Shown here: one piece after another, positions 15,791 through 24,196 of the stretch
Layout of the letters: each line of letters starts with the position of its first letter
Numbering within the stretch: the first letter of the stretch is position 1
Assembly (NCBI RefSeq): GCF_004352915.1
Contig: NZ_SJSY01000074.1
Coordinates: 124,001-188,000, forward strand
From: Flavobacterium zhairuonense
Lineage (GTDB): Bacteria; Bacteroidota; Bacteroidia; Flavobacteriales; Flavobacteriaceae
Length of the DNA: 64,000 bases
Direction of reading: 5' to 3'
Position numbers and translations under genes: made by a program
Notes under the pieces: generated by a model
Told to the model about the DNA's origin: nothing
Seen by the model: the letters and a program-made list of their open reading frames with translations, nothing else
Database searches by the model: none

Positions 15791-18229
15791 TTGAAAATAG
15801 TAAATAAGTTCTATCCGCACGCCCTTGTAGTACTGGGCTTTATTCTCGTTTCATTAATTTATTTTTATCCAGTTCTGCAAGGAAAACAAATTTTCCAGTC
15901 AGATATTGCTCAATATACCGGAATGGCAAAAGAGCAAAATGATTTCAGAGCTGCAGAACACGCTGAGCCTTATTGGACAAATTCTGCTTTTGGCGGAATG
16001 CCAACTTATCAGTTAGGAGCAAATTATCCGTATGATTTTGTTGGTAAAATTGATGATGCTTTGCGTTTTCTTCCACGTCCAGCAGATTATCTGTTTTTAT
16101 ATTTCTTAGGTTTTTATGGCTTGTTATTGGTTTTAAAAACAGATCCATTAAAAGCTTTTATTGGCGCGATTGCGTTTGGATTTTCTACTTATTTGATTAT
16201 AATTCTTGGTGTTGGTCATAATGCAAAAGCGCATGCAATTGCGTATATGCCGTTGGTTATAGCAGGTTTCATACTCGTTTTTCAGAAAAAATATGTCTGG
16301 GGAGGTTTGCTTACTATGTTTGCTGTAGCACTTGAAGTGAATGCCAACCACTTTCAGATGACTTATTATTTATTGATTTTCTTGCTGATTCTTTCAGGTT
16401 ATTATGCTTTTAATTTTATAAAAGATAAAGAGTATAAACCGCTTTTAATTGCTATTGGGACATTGGTGGTAGCCGGAGTTTTTGCCATTGGTGCCAATGC
16501 TGGAAATCTTTTGGCAACAAGCGAATATGCTAAATACAGTATTCGTGAAAAAAGTGAGCTGACTTTTAATCCTGACGGATCTAAAAACGAGACGACGGCC
16601 GCAATGACAACAGACTATATTACAGAATATAGTTATGGAATTGCAGAAAGCTTGAATTTAATTGCGCCAAGAATTTTTGGAGGGTCAAGCCATGAAAATG
16701 TAGGTACAGACAGTCGTATGTACTCATTTATGATAGAGCAGGGCGTTCCTTCAGATCAGGCACAAGACTTTGTTTCTGGAATGCCGACTTATTGGGGTGA
16801 TCAGCCTATTGTTTCGGCACCAGCTTATATTGGCGTTGTAGTTTTCTTTTTGGCAGTTTTAGCTTTATTTATTGATGAAAGAAAAATAAAATATGTTTTC
16901 CTTTCTGGAGCATTGTTTACCTTGGTGCTTTCATGGGGGAAAAATTTTTCATTGTTGACAGACTTTTTCATTGAATATGTTCCAATGTATGATAAGTTTA
17001 GAGCGGTATCATCTATTCAGGTAATTCTTGAATTATGTTTTCCTGTTCTGGCAGTTATGGGATTACAATCGTTTTTTAAAGCGAAAGATGAGCCAAAATT
17101 GCAACAGAAAGCTTTAATTCAGACAGGAGTATTTGGAATAGGTGTATTGCTGATTTTGTTATTTGCTAAAGGTTTCTTCCATTTTACAGGAATGAGCGAT
17201 AAAAGTTATGTAGAAGCTTATGGACAAGCTTTTATTGATGCTTTAGTTGAGGATAGAAAGAGTCTTTATTCGGCAGATTTATTGCGTTCTGGATTCTTTA
17301 TTGTGGTGACTTTTGGAATTTTATGGTTATTTATTAAAAATAAGTTTTCACAGACAACTACTTTAAGCATTGTTGGAATTTTAATGATTTTTGATTTGTT
17401 TTTTGTAGATAAAAAATATGTATCGGCCAAAGATTTTGTTAGTCCGGTTCAAATTGCAGCTCCTTTTCAAGAAACACCAGCTGATGCAAAAATTTTAGAA
17501 GATAAGTCGATTTATCGTGTATTTGATCTTCAGGGACAATTGCAGGGAAGATCTTCTTATTTTCATAAAACTATTGGAGGTTATAGCGCAGTAAGACCAA
17601 GAAGAATGCAGCAGTTATACGATTATCAAATTGCTAAAAATAATCTAGAAATACTTAATATGCTAAATGTTAAGTATGTTATTCAGACTGACAGTACAGG
17701 TGCGCCGATCCCTACAATTAATCCTGAAGCAAATGGAAATGCTTGGTTTGTAAGCACCGTAAAATTGGTAAACAAACCAGATGATGTAATGAAAGCTTTA
17801 GATCACATCGATACAAAACAAGTTGCTGTTTTCAATGTTCATGAGCACGAAGCGAAGTTTAAAAACGCTCGTATGAAAAAACAATGGGATACAACTGGAA
17901 CTATTAAAGTTGTGGAATACAAACCAAATTACATTAAATATCAATCTGACAACAAGAATGACGGTTTAGCGGTTTTCTCTGAAATGTATTATAAAAATGG
18001 ATGGAACGCTTATGTTGATGGAAAATTAACAGATCATTTTCCTGTTGATTATGTTTTAAGAGCAATGGAAATTCCTGGTGGAAAACATACAATAGAGTTC
18101 AAATTTGAGCCTCAGGTGATTAAAACTGGAGGAACAATTACGCTAGCAAGTTCGATTGGAATGTTTTTGCTTTTGATTGGAGGTATTTATTTTGAAAGAA
18201 AATCTGAAACGAAGAATAAAAACTCATAA
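15791..18229 (+). CDS. YfhO family polytopic membrane protein (GT-C glycosyltransferase-like)
   Basis: An 812-residue inner-membrane protein with about a dozen hydrophobic helices and a soluble C-terminal part of roughly 200 residues before a last helix. The large loop after helix 1 (FQSDIAQYTGMAKEQNDFRA) has the acidic residues typical of GT-C type enzymes, and ending motifs such as EMYYKNGWNAYVDGK and FPVDYVLRAMEIPGGKHTIEFKFEP are hallmarks of YfhO. In Gram-positive bacteria YfhO proteins help glycosylate surface polymers using a lipid-linked sugar; in Bacteroidota the target is not known. The start is a TTG, chosen because the first residues form the first helix and no ATG fits. It lies near a GT4 glycosyltransferase and a flippase gene. 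Confidence 0.9.
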   Translation: MKIVNKFYPHALVVLGFILVSLIYFYPVLQGKQIFQSDIAQYTGMAKEQNDFRAAEHAEPYWTNSAFGGMPTYQLGANYPYDFVGKIDDALRFLPRPADYLFLYFLGFYGLLLVLKTDPLKAFIGAIAFGFSTYLIIILGVGHNAKAHAIAYMPLVIAGFILVFQKKYVWGGLLTMFAVALEVNANHFQMTYYLLIFLLILSGYYAFNFIKDKEYKPLLIAIGTLVVAGVFAIGANAGNLLATSEYAKYSIREKSELTFNPDGSKNETTAAMTTDYITEYSYGIAESLNLIAPRIFGGSSHENVGTDSRMYSFMIEQGVPSDQAQDFVSGMPTYWGDQPIVSAPAYIGVVVFFLAVLALFIDERKIKYVFLSGALFTLVLSWGKNFSLLTDFFIEYVPMYDKFRAVSSIQVILELCFPVLAVMGLQSFFKAKDEPKLQQKALIQTGVFGIGVLLILLFAKGFFHFTGMSDKSYVEAYGQAFIDALVEDRKSLYSADLLRSGFFIVVTFGILWLFIKNKFSQTTTLSIVGILMIFDLFFVDKKYVSAKDFVSPVQIAAPFQETPADAKILEDKSIYRVFDLQGQLQGRSSYFHKTIGGYSAVRPRRMQQLYDYQIAKNNLEILNMLNVKYVIQTDSTGAPIPTINPEANGNAWFVSTVKLVNKPDDVMKALDHIDTKQVAVFNVHEHEAKFKNARMKKQWDTTGTIKVVEYKPNYIKYQSDNKNDGLAVFSEMYYKNGWNAYVDGKLTDHFPVDYVLRAMEIPGGKHTIEFKFEPQVIKTGGTITLASSIGMFLLLIGGIYFERKSETKNKNS

Positions 18230-18261
18230 TTTATTTAGGATTCTTCATTATACCATTTTTG

Positions 18262-18269
18262 TATCTTTG
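18262..18269 (+). promoter_or_regulatory. Possible -7 element for the nucleotidyltransferase module
   Basis: TATCTTTG fits the TAnnTTTG consensus and ends 24 bases before the ATG of the 55-residue gene. No clear -33 TTTG was found at the usual spacing. Confidence 0.35.
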
Positions 18270-18293
18270 TATTGTATTTTAAGAAACTAAGCA

Positions 18294-18461
18294 ATGAAAA
18301 ATAATGTGTTAAGTTTTGGTACTCCGCAAGAATTAGAAGCTAAAAGAATAAGAGAAATTAAATCACTTTCTTATCTTGAAAGATTAGAACGATTAATGGC
18401 TATTATTGAAGTTTCTTATACTTTAAAAACGGCTAAAATAATTCGATCTAAAAAACGATGA
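18294..18461 (+). CDS. Small partner protein of a nucleotidyltransferase, 55 residues
   Basis: A 55-codon gene from an ATG, with product beginning MKNNVLSFGTPQELEAKRI and ending TAKIIRSKKR. It is helical, charged and without a signal peptide. Its TGA stop overlaps the ATG of the next gene (shared ATGA), which is strong evidence of translational coupling and of being a real gene. The next gene encodes a nucleotidyltransferase-fold protein; small upstream partners of this kind are typical of toxin-antitoxin and related modules. I do not know its family and no function is claimed beyond the pairing. Confidence 0.7.
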   Translation: MKNNVLSFGTPQELEAKRIREIKSLSYLERLERLMAIIEVSYTLKTAKIIRSKKR

Positions 18462-18931
18462 ATGAACAAATAATCGCTATTTGGAATAGTTTTTTTGAGA
18501 ACAAAGTTAAATACATAACTATTGGTGGATTTGCTGTAAACATATATGGCTATAATAGAAATACAGGAGATATCGATATTTATTTAGAAGATACTATCGA
18601 AAATCGAATTAACCTACGAAAAGCTTTAAAGTCAATCAATCTGGGAGATTTTGAAACTATTGAAACAATGCAGTTTATTCCAGGATGGAGTGATTTTACA
18701 TTGAATTATGGTTTGCGATTAGATATTATGACAGTTGTTAAAGGATTAGAAGATAAATCTTTTACTTCATTATTAGAAGAAGCTACAATTGTAATGATAG
18801 ACGAAACTCCGGTTTATTTTATAGATTATGATAATTTGATAATTGCAAAAAAAGCCGCGAATAGACCTAAAGATATTTTAGATATTGAGGAGCTTGAGAA
18901 ATTGAATAATGAAAATGAAGAAAATATTTAG
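18458..18931 (+). CDS. Nucleotidyltransferase-fold protein (AbiEii/DUF6036-like)
   Basis: A 157-residue protein. The segment ITIGGFAVNIYGYNRNTGDIDIYL holds the GG and DxD signature of minimal nucleotidyltransferases, and LRLDIMTVVKGL supplies the third acidic position; the remainder ends in a conserved-looking IDYDNLIIAKKAANRPKDILDIEEL, which is the kind of K-x-x-x-R-x-KD motif found in AbiEii-type and DUF6036 proteins. Predicted activity is transfer of a nucleotide to a protein, RNA or small molecule. The coupled 55-residue gene upstream makes a two-gene toxin-antitoxin-like or regulatory module likely. It precedes the GT4 gene by 33 bp. Confidence 0.8.
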   Translation: MNEQIIAIWNSFFENKVKYITIGGFAVNIYGYNRNTGDIDIYLEDTIENRINLRKALKSINLGDFETIETMQFIPGWSDFTLNYGLRLDIMTVVKGLEDKSFTSLLEEATIVMIDETPVYFIDYDNLIIAKKAANRPKDILDIEELEKLNNENEENI

Positions 18932-18964
18932 TTGATATAACTAAATTTTATATAACAAAGTAAA

Positions 18965-20248
18965 TTGGAACAAAAAAAGCTCTTAATAATTACCTATTAT
19001 TTCCCGCCAGCAGGAGGCCCAGGCGTACAGCGTTGGTTGAAATTCACTAAATATCTGCCAGAATTCGATGTACAACCAATTGTATACATTCCCGAGAATC
19101 CAACTTATCCAATCGTTGATGAAGGTTTAGTAAGCGAAATATCAGATAAGGTAATTGTTTTGAAGAATAAAATTTGGGAACCTTATCAATTGGCTTCTAT
19201 ATTTTCAAAAAATAAGACTAAGAAAATCAGTTCTGGGATATTTCCGCATAAAAAGAAACAGACTTTTTTAGACAAAACATTTCTTTGGATCCGTGGCAAT
19301 CTTTTTATTCCCGATGCTCGTGTTTTTTGGGTAAAGCCTTCTGTTTCTTATCTTGAAAAATATATCAAGGAAAACAATATTGATACGATTGTTACTTCAG
19401 GACCGCCACATAGTCTTCATTTAATTGGTTTAGAATTAAAAGAAAAACTAAATGTAAAATGGTTTGCCGATTTTCGCGATCCTTGGACGACAATTGGCTA
19501 TCATAAAGCGCTTCGTCTATCTTCTTATGCCGAGAAAAAGCATAAAAATTTAGAGCATAAAGTTCTTAATTCGGCAGATGAAATTATTGTAACAAGCAAA
19601 ACCACAAAAACAGAATTTCAAGCGATTACCAGCAAGCCAATTTCTGTAATTACGAATGGTTATGATATCGAAAATGTTGAGAAACAGACTTTGGATTCTA
19701 AATTTACGTTGGCGCATATTGGCTCATTTTTATCCGATAGAAATCCTAAATTTTTATGGGAAGCATTAGTAGAGCTGTTAAGCGAAGTTCCAGATTTTAA
19801 AGCCCATTTGGAAATCAAATTAATTGGCGCTGTAAGTCAAGAAGTTTTGGATTCAATTTCAGAATTTAAGCTAAATGACTTTCTGAATCTTTTAGGGTAT
19901 GTTTCACATAAAGAAGCAATTGCGCATCAAAGAAAGTCTCAGGTTTTGCTTTTAATCGAAATTAATTCAGAAGATACTAAAAGTATTATTCCGGGAAAAT
20001 TGTTCGAATATATGGTGTCAAACCGCCCGATTGTTGCAATTGGACCTCAAGGCTCTGACTTTGCCGACATTATTGCCGAGACAAATACAGGAGTATTTTT
20101 TGATTATTCTGAAAAAGCGAAATTAAAAAGTGTAATTTTGGACTTTTATAATCAATTTTTAGAAGGGAAATTACAGGCAAATGGCGTTGGTTTACAGCAA
20201 TATTCGCGAAAAAATTTGACGAAACAATTAGCGCAATTAATTCAGTAA
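18965..20248 (+). CDS. Glycosyltransferase, GT-B fold (family 4 type)
   Basis: A 427-residue GT-B enzyme. The N-terminal domain begins LLIITYYFPPAGGPGVQRW, the standard opening of GT4 enzymes with the Gly-rich acceptor loop, and contains TSGPPHSLHLIGLELK and WFADFRDPW. The C-terminal domain has VITNGYD, the sugar-nucleotide site elements LIGAV..LGYVSHKEA and GKLFEYMVSNRPIVAIGPQGSD, where the glutamate of GKLFEY fits the conserved EX7E region. It starts with TTG, 33 bp after the nucleotidyltransferase gene. Cytosolic or membrane-peripheral; probably part of surface polysaccharide assembly together with the flippase gene next to it. Donor and acceptor are not known. Confidence 0.9.
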   Translation: MEQKKLLIITYYFPPAGGPGVQRWLKFTKYLPEFDVQPIVYIPENPTYPIVDEGLVSEISDKVIVLKNKIWEPYQLASIFSKNKTKKISSGIFPHKKKQTFLDKTFLWIRGNLFIPDARVFWVKPSVSYLEKYIKENNIDTIVTSGPPHSLHLIGLELKEKLNVKWFADFRDPWTTIGYHKALRLSSYAEKKHKNLEHKVLNSADEIIVTSKTTKTEFQAITSKPISVITNGYDIENVEKQTLDSKFTLAHIGSFLSDRNPKFLWEALVELLSEVPDFKAHLEIKLIGAVSQEVLDSISEFKLNDFLNLLGYVSHKEAIAHQRKSQVLLLIEINSEDTKSIIPGKLFEYMVSNRPIVAIGPQGSDFADIIAETNTGVFFDYSEKAKLKSVILDFYNQFLEGKLQANGVGLQQYSRKNLTKQLAQLIQ

Positions 20249-20284
20249 AATAACAATTTCAAAATAAAAAGAGAGCAGAAATCA

Positions 20285-20320
20285 AAAATCTAAACTCTAC
20301 AATCTAAACTCTGCAATCAA
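20285..20320 (+). repeat. Short direct repeat ahead of the flippase gene
   Basis: Two tandem copies of AATCTAAACTCTRC plus a partial third occupy the space just before the flippase ATG. A related AATCTAAAAT sequence sits just before the peroxiredoxin ATG near 42457-42485. Confidence 0.5.
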
Positions 20321-20323
20321 GAA

Positions 20324-21793
20324 ATGGGTATTGTTTTAAACCAATCTTTTAAAAATACAATCATAACCTACATAGGTTTCGCTATTGGAGCCATTAATAC
20401 ACTTTATTTGTATCCAGTTTTTTTGGGTGCAACATATTATGCATTAACAAATTACATTACATCAGCGGCAAATGTGATAATGCCTTTATTTGCCATTGGA
20501 ATGCAGAATACATTGGTCAAGTTTTATTCGCAATATGATACAGAAGAAAAACGAGAACAATTTTTATCTTTTACAGCCTTATTTCCTATTTTGATGTGTA
20601 TTCCATTAGGACTAATTGGCATATTTTTCTTTGATGATATTACGGCTTTTGTAACCAAGAAAAATCCAGTTGTAAAGGAATTTATGTACTTGATTCCGTT
20701 TATTGGAATTTGCATGGCTTATTTTGAGATTTTTTATGCCTGGGCGAGAGTTCACATGCATTCTGTTTTTGGAAATTTCATTAAAGAAGTTGGTTTAAGG
20801 TTGCTTTCGACTGTTGCCTTGATTGGTTTGTATTTTAATTGGATTTCATTGGTTGGTTTCATCTATATAACAGCCGGAATCTACTTTTTTGCATTTTTGA
20901 TCACAATGTTTTATGCATTTTATATCAAAAGACCAAATTTTCAAATTACCATTCCTGACAATGTTAAAGCGGTAATGGAATATACATTTTATATTATTCT
21001 CTCAGGAAGTGTTGCCAATTTGCTTTTGGACGGTGACAAACTGATGCTGAATCAATACATGAAAATCGAAAATATCGCTTATTATTCGGTTGCAACTTAC
21101 ATTGCTTTGGTAATTTCAGTTCCGAGTCGCGCCATGCATCAAATTGTTTATCCGATTACGGCAAAACTGATGCATGAAAACAAACACGACGAATTGAATT
21201 CGCTCTACAAAAAAACGTCTATTAATTTGCAAATCGTAGGCGGATTTGTGATGCTTTGCATATTTGTAAACATCAATCAGCTTTATGAGTTAGTTCCTAA
21301 GGAATACAGTGGCGGAATCGTTGTTGTATTTATGATTGGATTATCGAAATATTTTGACTTGATTTTAGGAAACAACAACGCTATTATCTTTAATACCAAA
21401 TATTACAGAATGGTATTGTATTTAGGCTTGATGCTTGTTGTTTTGACGGTAATCTTAAATATGATTTTTATTCCAATTTTAGGAATTTTGGGATCTGCTA
21501 TTGCTACTTTATTGTCGATTACCTTATATAGTTTGGCAAAACTGCTTTTTGTTGTTAAAAAATTAGATTTGTATCCTTTTACAAAACAAACAATCTACTC
21601 GGCATTGTTGACGTTTGTATTGTTTTTATTGTTTTATTTCTGGGAATTTCCATTTTTTCAATTAATCAGCATTGCTTTAAAATCTATTTTGGTTACAATA
21701 TTATATGTATATCTCAATTATAAATTTAATATTTCACCTGATATCAATAAAGTAATCGATAGTCTTTTGAGAAAAGTTGGAATTAAAATCTAA
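20324..21793 (+). CDS. Oligosaccharide flippase / polysaccharide biosynthesis protein (Wzx-like)
   Basis: A 489-residue membrane protein with about 14 hydrophobic helices, the hallmark of the MATE/MVF-type polysaccharide exporter superfamily. It starts near GIVLNQSFKNTIITYIGFAIG, has a polar motif-rich region around DGDKLMLNQYMKIENIAYYSVATYI, which matches the central domain of Wzx-like proteins, and ends with a short cytosolic tail. It most likely moves a lipid-linked oligosaccharide across the inner membrane. It lies 75 bp after the GT4 gene on the same strand. No ligase or polymerase gene is nearby, so the repeat unit it transports is not known. Confidence 0.9.
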   Translation: MGIVLNQSFKNTIITYIGFAIGAINTLYLYPVFLGATYYALTNYITSAANVIMPLFAIGMQNTLVKFYSQYDTEEKREQFLSFTALFPILMCIPLGLIGIFFFDDITAFVTKKNPVVKEFMYLIPFIGICMAYFEIFYAWARVHMHSVFGNFIKEVGLRLLSTVALIGLYFNWISLVGFIYITAGIYFFAFLITMFYAFYIKRPNFQITIPDNVKAVMEYTFYIILSGSVANLLLDGDKLMLNQYMKIENIAYYSVATYIALVISVPSRAMHQIVYPITAKLMHENKHDELNSLYKKTSINLQIVGGFVMLCIFVNINQLYELVPKEYSGGIVVVFMIGLSKYFDLILGNNNAIIFNTKYYRMVLYLGLMLVVLTVILNMIFIPILGILGSAIATLLSITLYSLAKLLFVVKKLDLYPFTKQTIYSALLTFVLFLLFYFWEFPFFQLISIALKSILVTILYVYLNYKFNISPDINKVIDSLLRKVGIKI

Positions 21794-21846
21794 TATGATT
21801 TTTGTGAGAAAATTAGAACTAACTTAGATTTGAGTCTATTTTGTTT

Positions 21847-21854
21847 TATATTTG
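21847..21854 (+). promoter_or_regulatory. Possible -7 element for the MscS gene
   Basis: TATATTTG matches TAnnTTTG and ends 34 bases before the MscS-family ATG. A TTTG at 21829-21832 is only 14 bases upstream, shorter than the usual spacer. Confidence 0.3.
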
Positions 21855-21888
21855 TTAGAATGGATAACCAATTTATTTCTAATGAATT

Positions 21889-23517
21889 ATGAAAAGTAAA
21901 TTCAATTATTTTTTAGTTTTCTGTTTTATTTTATCTTCTCCGTTTATTTTTGCTCAAAAAGACAGTCATAGTCAGAGGCTAAAGGGATATCCTGTAAGTC
22001 CTTTTAAAGATACCCTTTTTTATGTTTACAATAATGTAGGATCATTTTCTGCTGAAAATAGAGCGCGTGCCATTACTGAAAAAATTAAGAAACTTTATGA
22101 GGATTCCTTCTTTGATTCTGATTCTTTAGCGATTGTCCAGTCTGATATTTCTCAGGATATTACCTATAAAAATGATCTAATCATCATGTCTGTTTTAGAT
22201 AATGATGCGAAAGCCGAAAATCAAACGGCAGACGTTATTGCAAAAAGGAATTTAGGTCTGATCAAAAAGGAGATTGCCTACCAAAATGAAAATTATTCGC
22301 AGCTCCCAAAAAGACTCGGATATACTGCGTTGTTGATTTTTATAATAGTACTTGTATTATATGTCGTCAGCAAAATTTTCAATTGGGTTAGGACCCGAAT
22401 CTTAAATAGAAAAGACAAGTATTTTAAAGGATTTTTCTATAATAAAATTAGCATTTTGTCAGCGGAGAAAGAACAATTTCTATTGATGAAAGTCTTCAGT
22501 TTTATTAAGATATTAACTTTGATTTTTATAGTTTATCTTTCTCTTCCGGTTTTGTTCAGTATTTTTCCGGCAACTGAAGCTTATACCAAAACTTTACTGC
22601 GTTGGATATTAACTCCGGCAAAACTTGCAGTTATGGGTTTTGTTGATTTTTTGCCAAGTTTGATTACAATTGTCGTTATAATCGTAATTTTCAGATATAC
22701 AATCAAAATAATCAAATTCTTTTTTGATGAAATTAAAAAGGAGAAAATAAAAATTGATGGTTTTTATAGCGATTGGGCAATGCCGACATTCAATATTATC
22801 CGATTCCTAATGTTTGCCTTTATGCTGGTTATCATTTTTCCTTATTTACCTGGATCAGATTCGGATATTTTTAAAGGAGTTTCAGTATTTGTTGGTATTT
22901 TGTTTTCATTAGGTTCATCAAATGCGATTGCAAATATGGTTGCTGGATTGGTTATAACATATATGCGACCATTCAGAATTGGTGATTTCATAAAAATTGG
23001 AGATGTGAGCGGAGAAGTAATCGAAAAAACGGCTCTGGTTACCCGAATCAGAACGCCAAAATTTGAAGACATTACAATTCCGAATGCGACAGTGCTGTCC
23101 AGTACTTCTACCAATTTTTCTGCTAATACGAGGCATTCTACAAACGGATTGCTTATTCATACTACAGTAACAATTGGATATGATGTTCCTTGGAAAGACA
23201 TTCACAAAGCTTTGATTGATGCGGCACTCAAAACAGAAATGACAGAGCAGACTCCAGCACCATTTGTTCTTCAAACTAGTTTGGATGATTTTTATGTTTC
23301 CTACCAAATTAATGTTTATACAAAAGAACCAACAAAACAGCCTAGGATTTATTCCTCTTTGCATCAAAATATTCAAGATTCATTCAACGCGGCAGGTATC
23401 GAAATCATGTCACCTCATTATAATTCGCTTCGCGATGGAAATGCTACAACTATTCCGGCAAATTATTTGAATCCAGATTACGAAGCACCTGCATTTGAAG
23501 TTAAGAATAAAGGTTAA
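21889..23517 (+). CDS. MscS family mechanosensitive channel with periplasmic N-terminal domain
   Basis: A 542-residue inner-membrane protein. A signal peptide (ends FIFAQ) and a soluble periplasmic region of about 120 residues precede four or five hydrophobic helices (about 145-330). The pore and beta-domain segments of MscS are evident: FSLGSSNAIANMVAGLVITYMRPFRIGDFIKIGDVSGEVIEKTALVTRIRTPKFEDITIPNATVLSSTSTNFS in outline, read here as GSSNAIANMVAG followed by RPFRIGDFI and ITIPNA. A cytosolic C-terminal domain with KDIHKALIDAA follows. The family releases solutes under osmotic downshock. It stands alone between the flippase gene and a short gene. Confidence 0.93.
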   Translation: MKSKFNYFLVFCFILSSPFIFAQKDSHSQRLKGYPVSPFKDTLFYVYNNVGSFSAENRARAITEKIKKLYEDSFFDSDSLAIVQSDISQDITYKNDLIIMSVLDNDAKAENQTADVIAKRNLGLIKKEIAYQNENYSQLPKRLGYTALLIFIIVLVLYVVSKIFNWVRTRILNRKDKYFKGFFYNKISILSAEKEQFLLMKVFSFIKILTLIFIVYLSLPVLFSIFPATEAYTKTLLRWILTPAKLAVMGFVDFLPSLITIVVIIVIFRYTIKIIKFFFDEIKKEKIKIDGFYSDWAMPTFNIIRFLMFAFMLVIIFPYLPGSDSDIFKGVSVFVGILFSLGSSNAIANMVAGLVITYMRPFRIGDFIKIGDVSGEVIEKTALVTRIRTPKFEDITIPNATVLSSTSTNFSANTRHSTNGLLIHTTVTIGYDVPWKDIHKALIDAALKTEMTEQTPAPFVLQTSLDDFYVSYQINVYTKEPTKQPRIYSSLHQNIQDSFNAAGIEIMSPHYNSLRDGNATTIPANYLNPDYEAPAFEVKNKG

Positions 23518-23756
23518 GTTATTGATATTTAGTTGTTAAGTTTGAAATTTTAACACTGTATTTCTTTGCAGTTAATTTTATTAAAACTAACTTTAGCTGA
23601 GAATTCAGCAATACTTTGTTGAGAATGATAAAAAAATACGTTCATTAAGCAATAAAGTCAGCTGATTTTGTGTTTTATTGAGTTTGAAATACTTTTCAGA
23701 ACCTGAAATGTATTAAGTAGTTGTAGTAGTATAAATTAATATTTTAAAATTAATTA

Positions 23757-24062
23757 ATGATTATGAAAGGCAATCCACTTAGTCAAGAACAAAGTTTACA
23801 AGTATTTTCCAACATGATCTCAAACAAAGTTCATAATGGATTTACTCTAGAAGAGAGAAATGATGAATTGCTTTTTGCAGTGCTTTCAAAAGGCGGAAAA
23901 GCAGTAAATCATGGTTTGAATTTTATTATTTTTTGCTTGACTTTAGGATTGTGGTCGTTTGCATGGCTTTATCTTACTTTGGAAGCTTCAAAGCAGAAAA
24001 AAATATTAGTCGCCATCGATGAAGATGGTGTTCCTTTTGAAGAAAGATGTTTAGTCGCTTAG
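23757..24062 (+). CDS. Small membrane protein of unknown function
   Basis: A 101-residue protein, or 99 residues if the second ATG at 23763 is the start. One hydrophobic helix is predicted at about residues 55-77 (FIIFCLTLGLWSFAWLYLTL). The N-terminal part (SQEQSLQVFSNMISNKVHNGF, LEERNDELLFAVLSKGGK) is helical and charged. I do not recognise the family. It is followed by a bidirectional terminator and preceded by a 239-bp gap with a GCTGA-GAAT-TCAGC palindrome but no other gene. Confidence 0.7.
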   Translation: MIMKGNPLSQEQSLQVFSNMISNKVHNGFTLEERNDELLFAVLSKGGKAVNHGLNFIIFCLTLGLWSFAWLYLTLEASKQKKILVAIDEDGVPFEERCLVA

Positions 24063-24104
24063 TGCTATAGGTTTTATGCCATAAGTTATAAGCAGAAGTA
24101 ACTT

Positions 24105-24142
24105 AAAAAAAAAAACAGCCATTTTTAATGGCTGTTTTTTTT
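24105..24142. terminator. Bidirectional terminator between convergent genes
   Basis: The stem AAACAGCCATT with AATGGCTGTTT around a TTT loop has a long A tract before it and a T tract after it. It serves the short gene on the plus strand and uvrA on the minus strand. Confidence 0.85.
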
Positions 24143-24196
24143 ATATCCCTAAAAGCAAAGCCTAATGCTTATTGCCTAAAGCCTAAAGCTTTTTTT

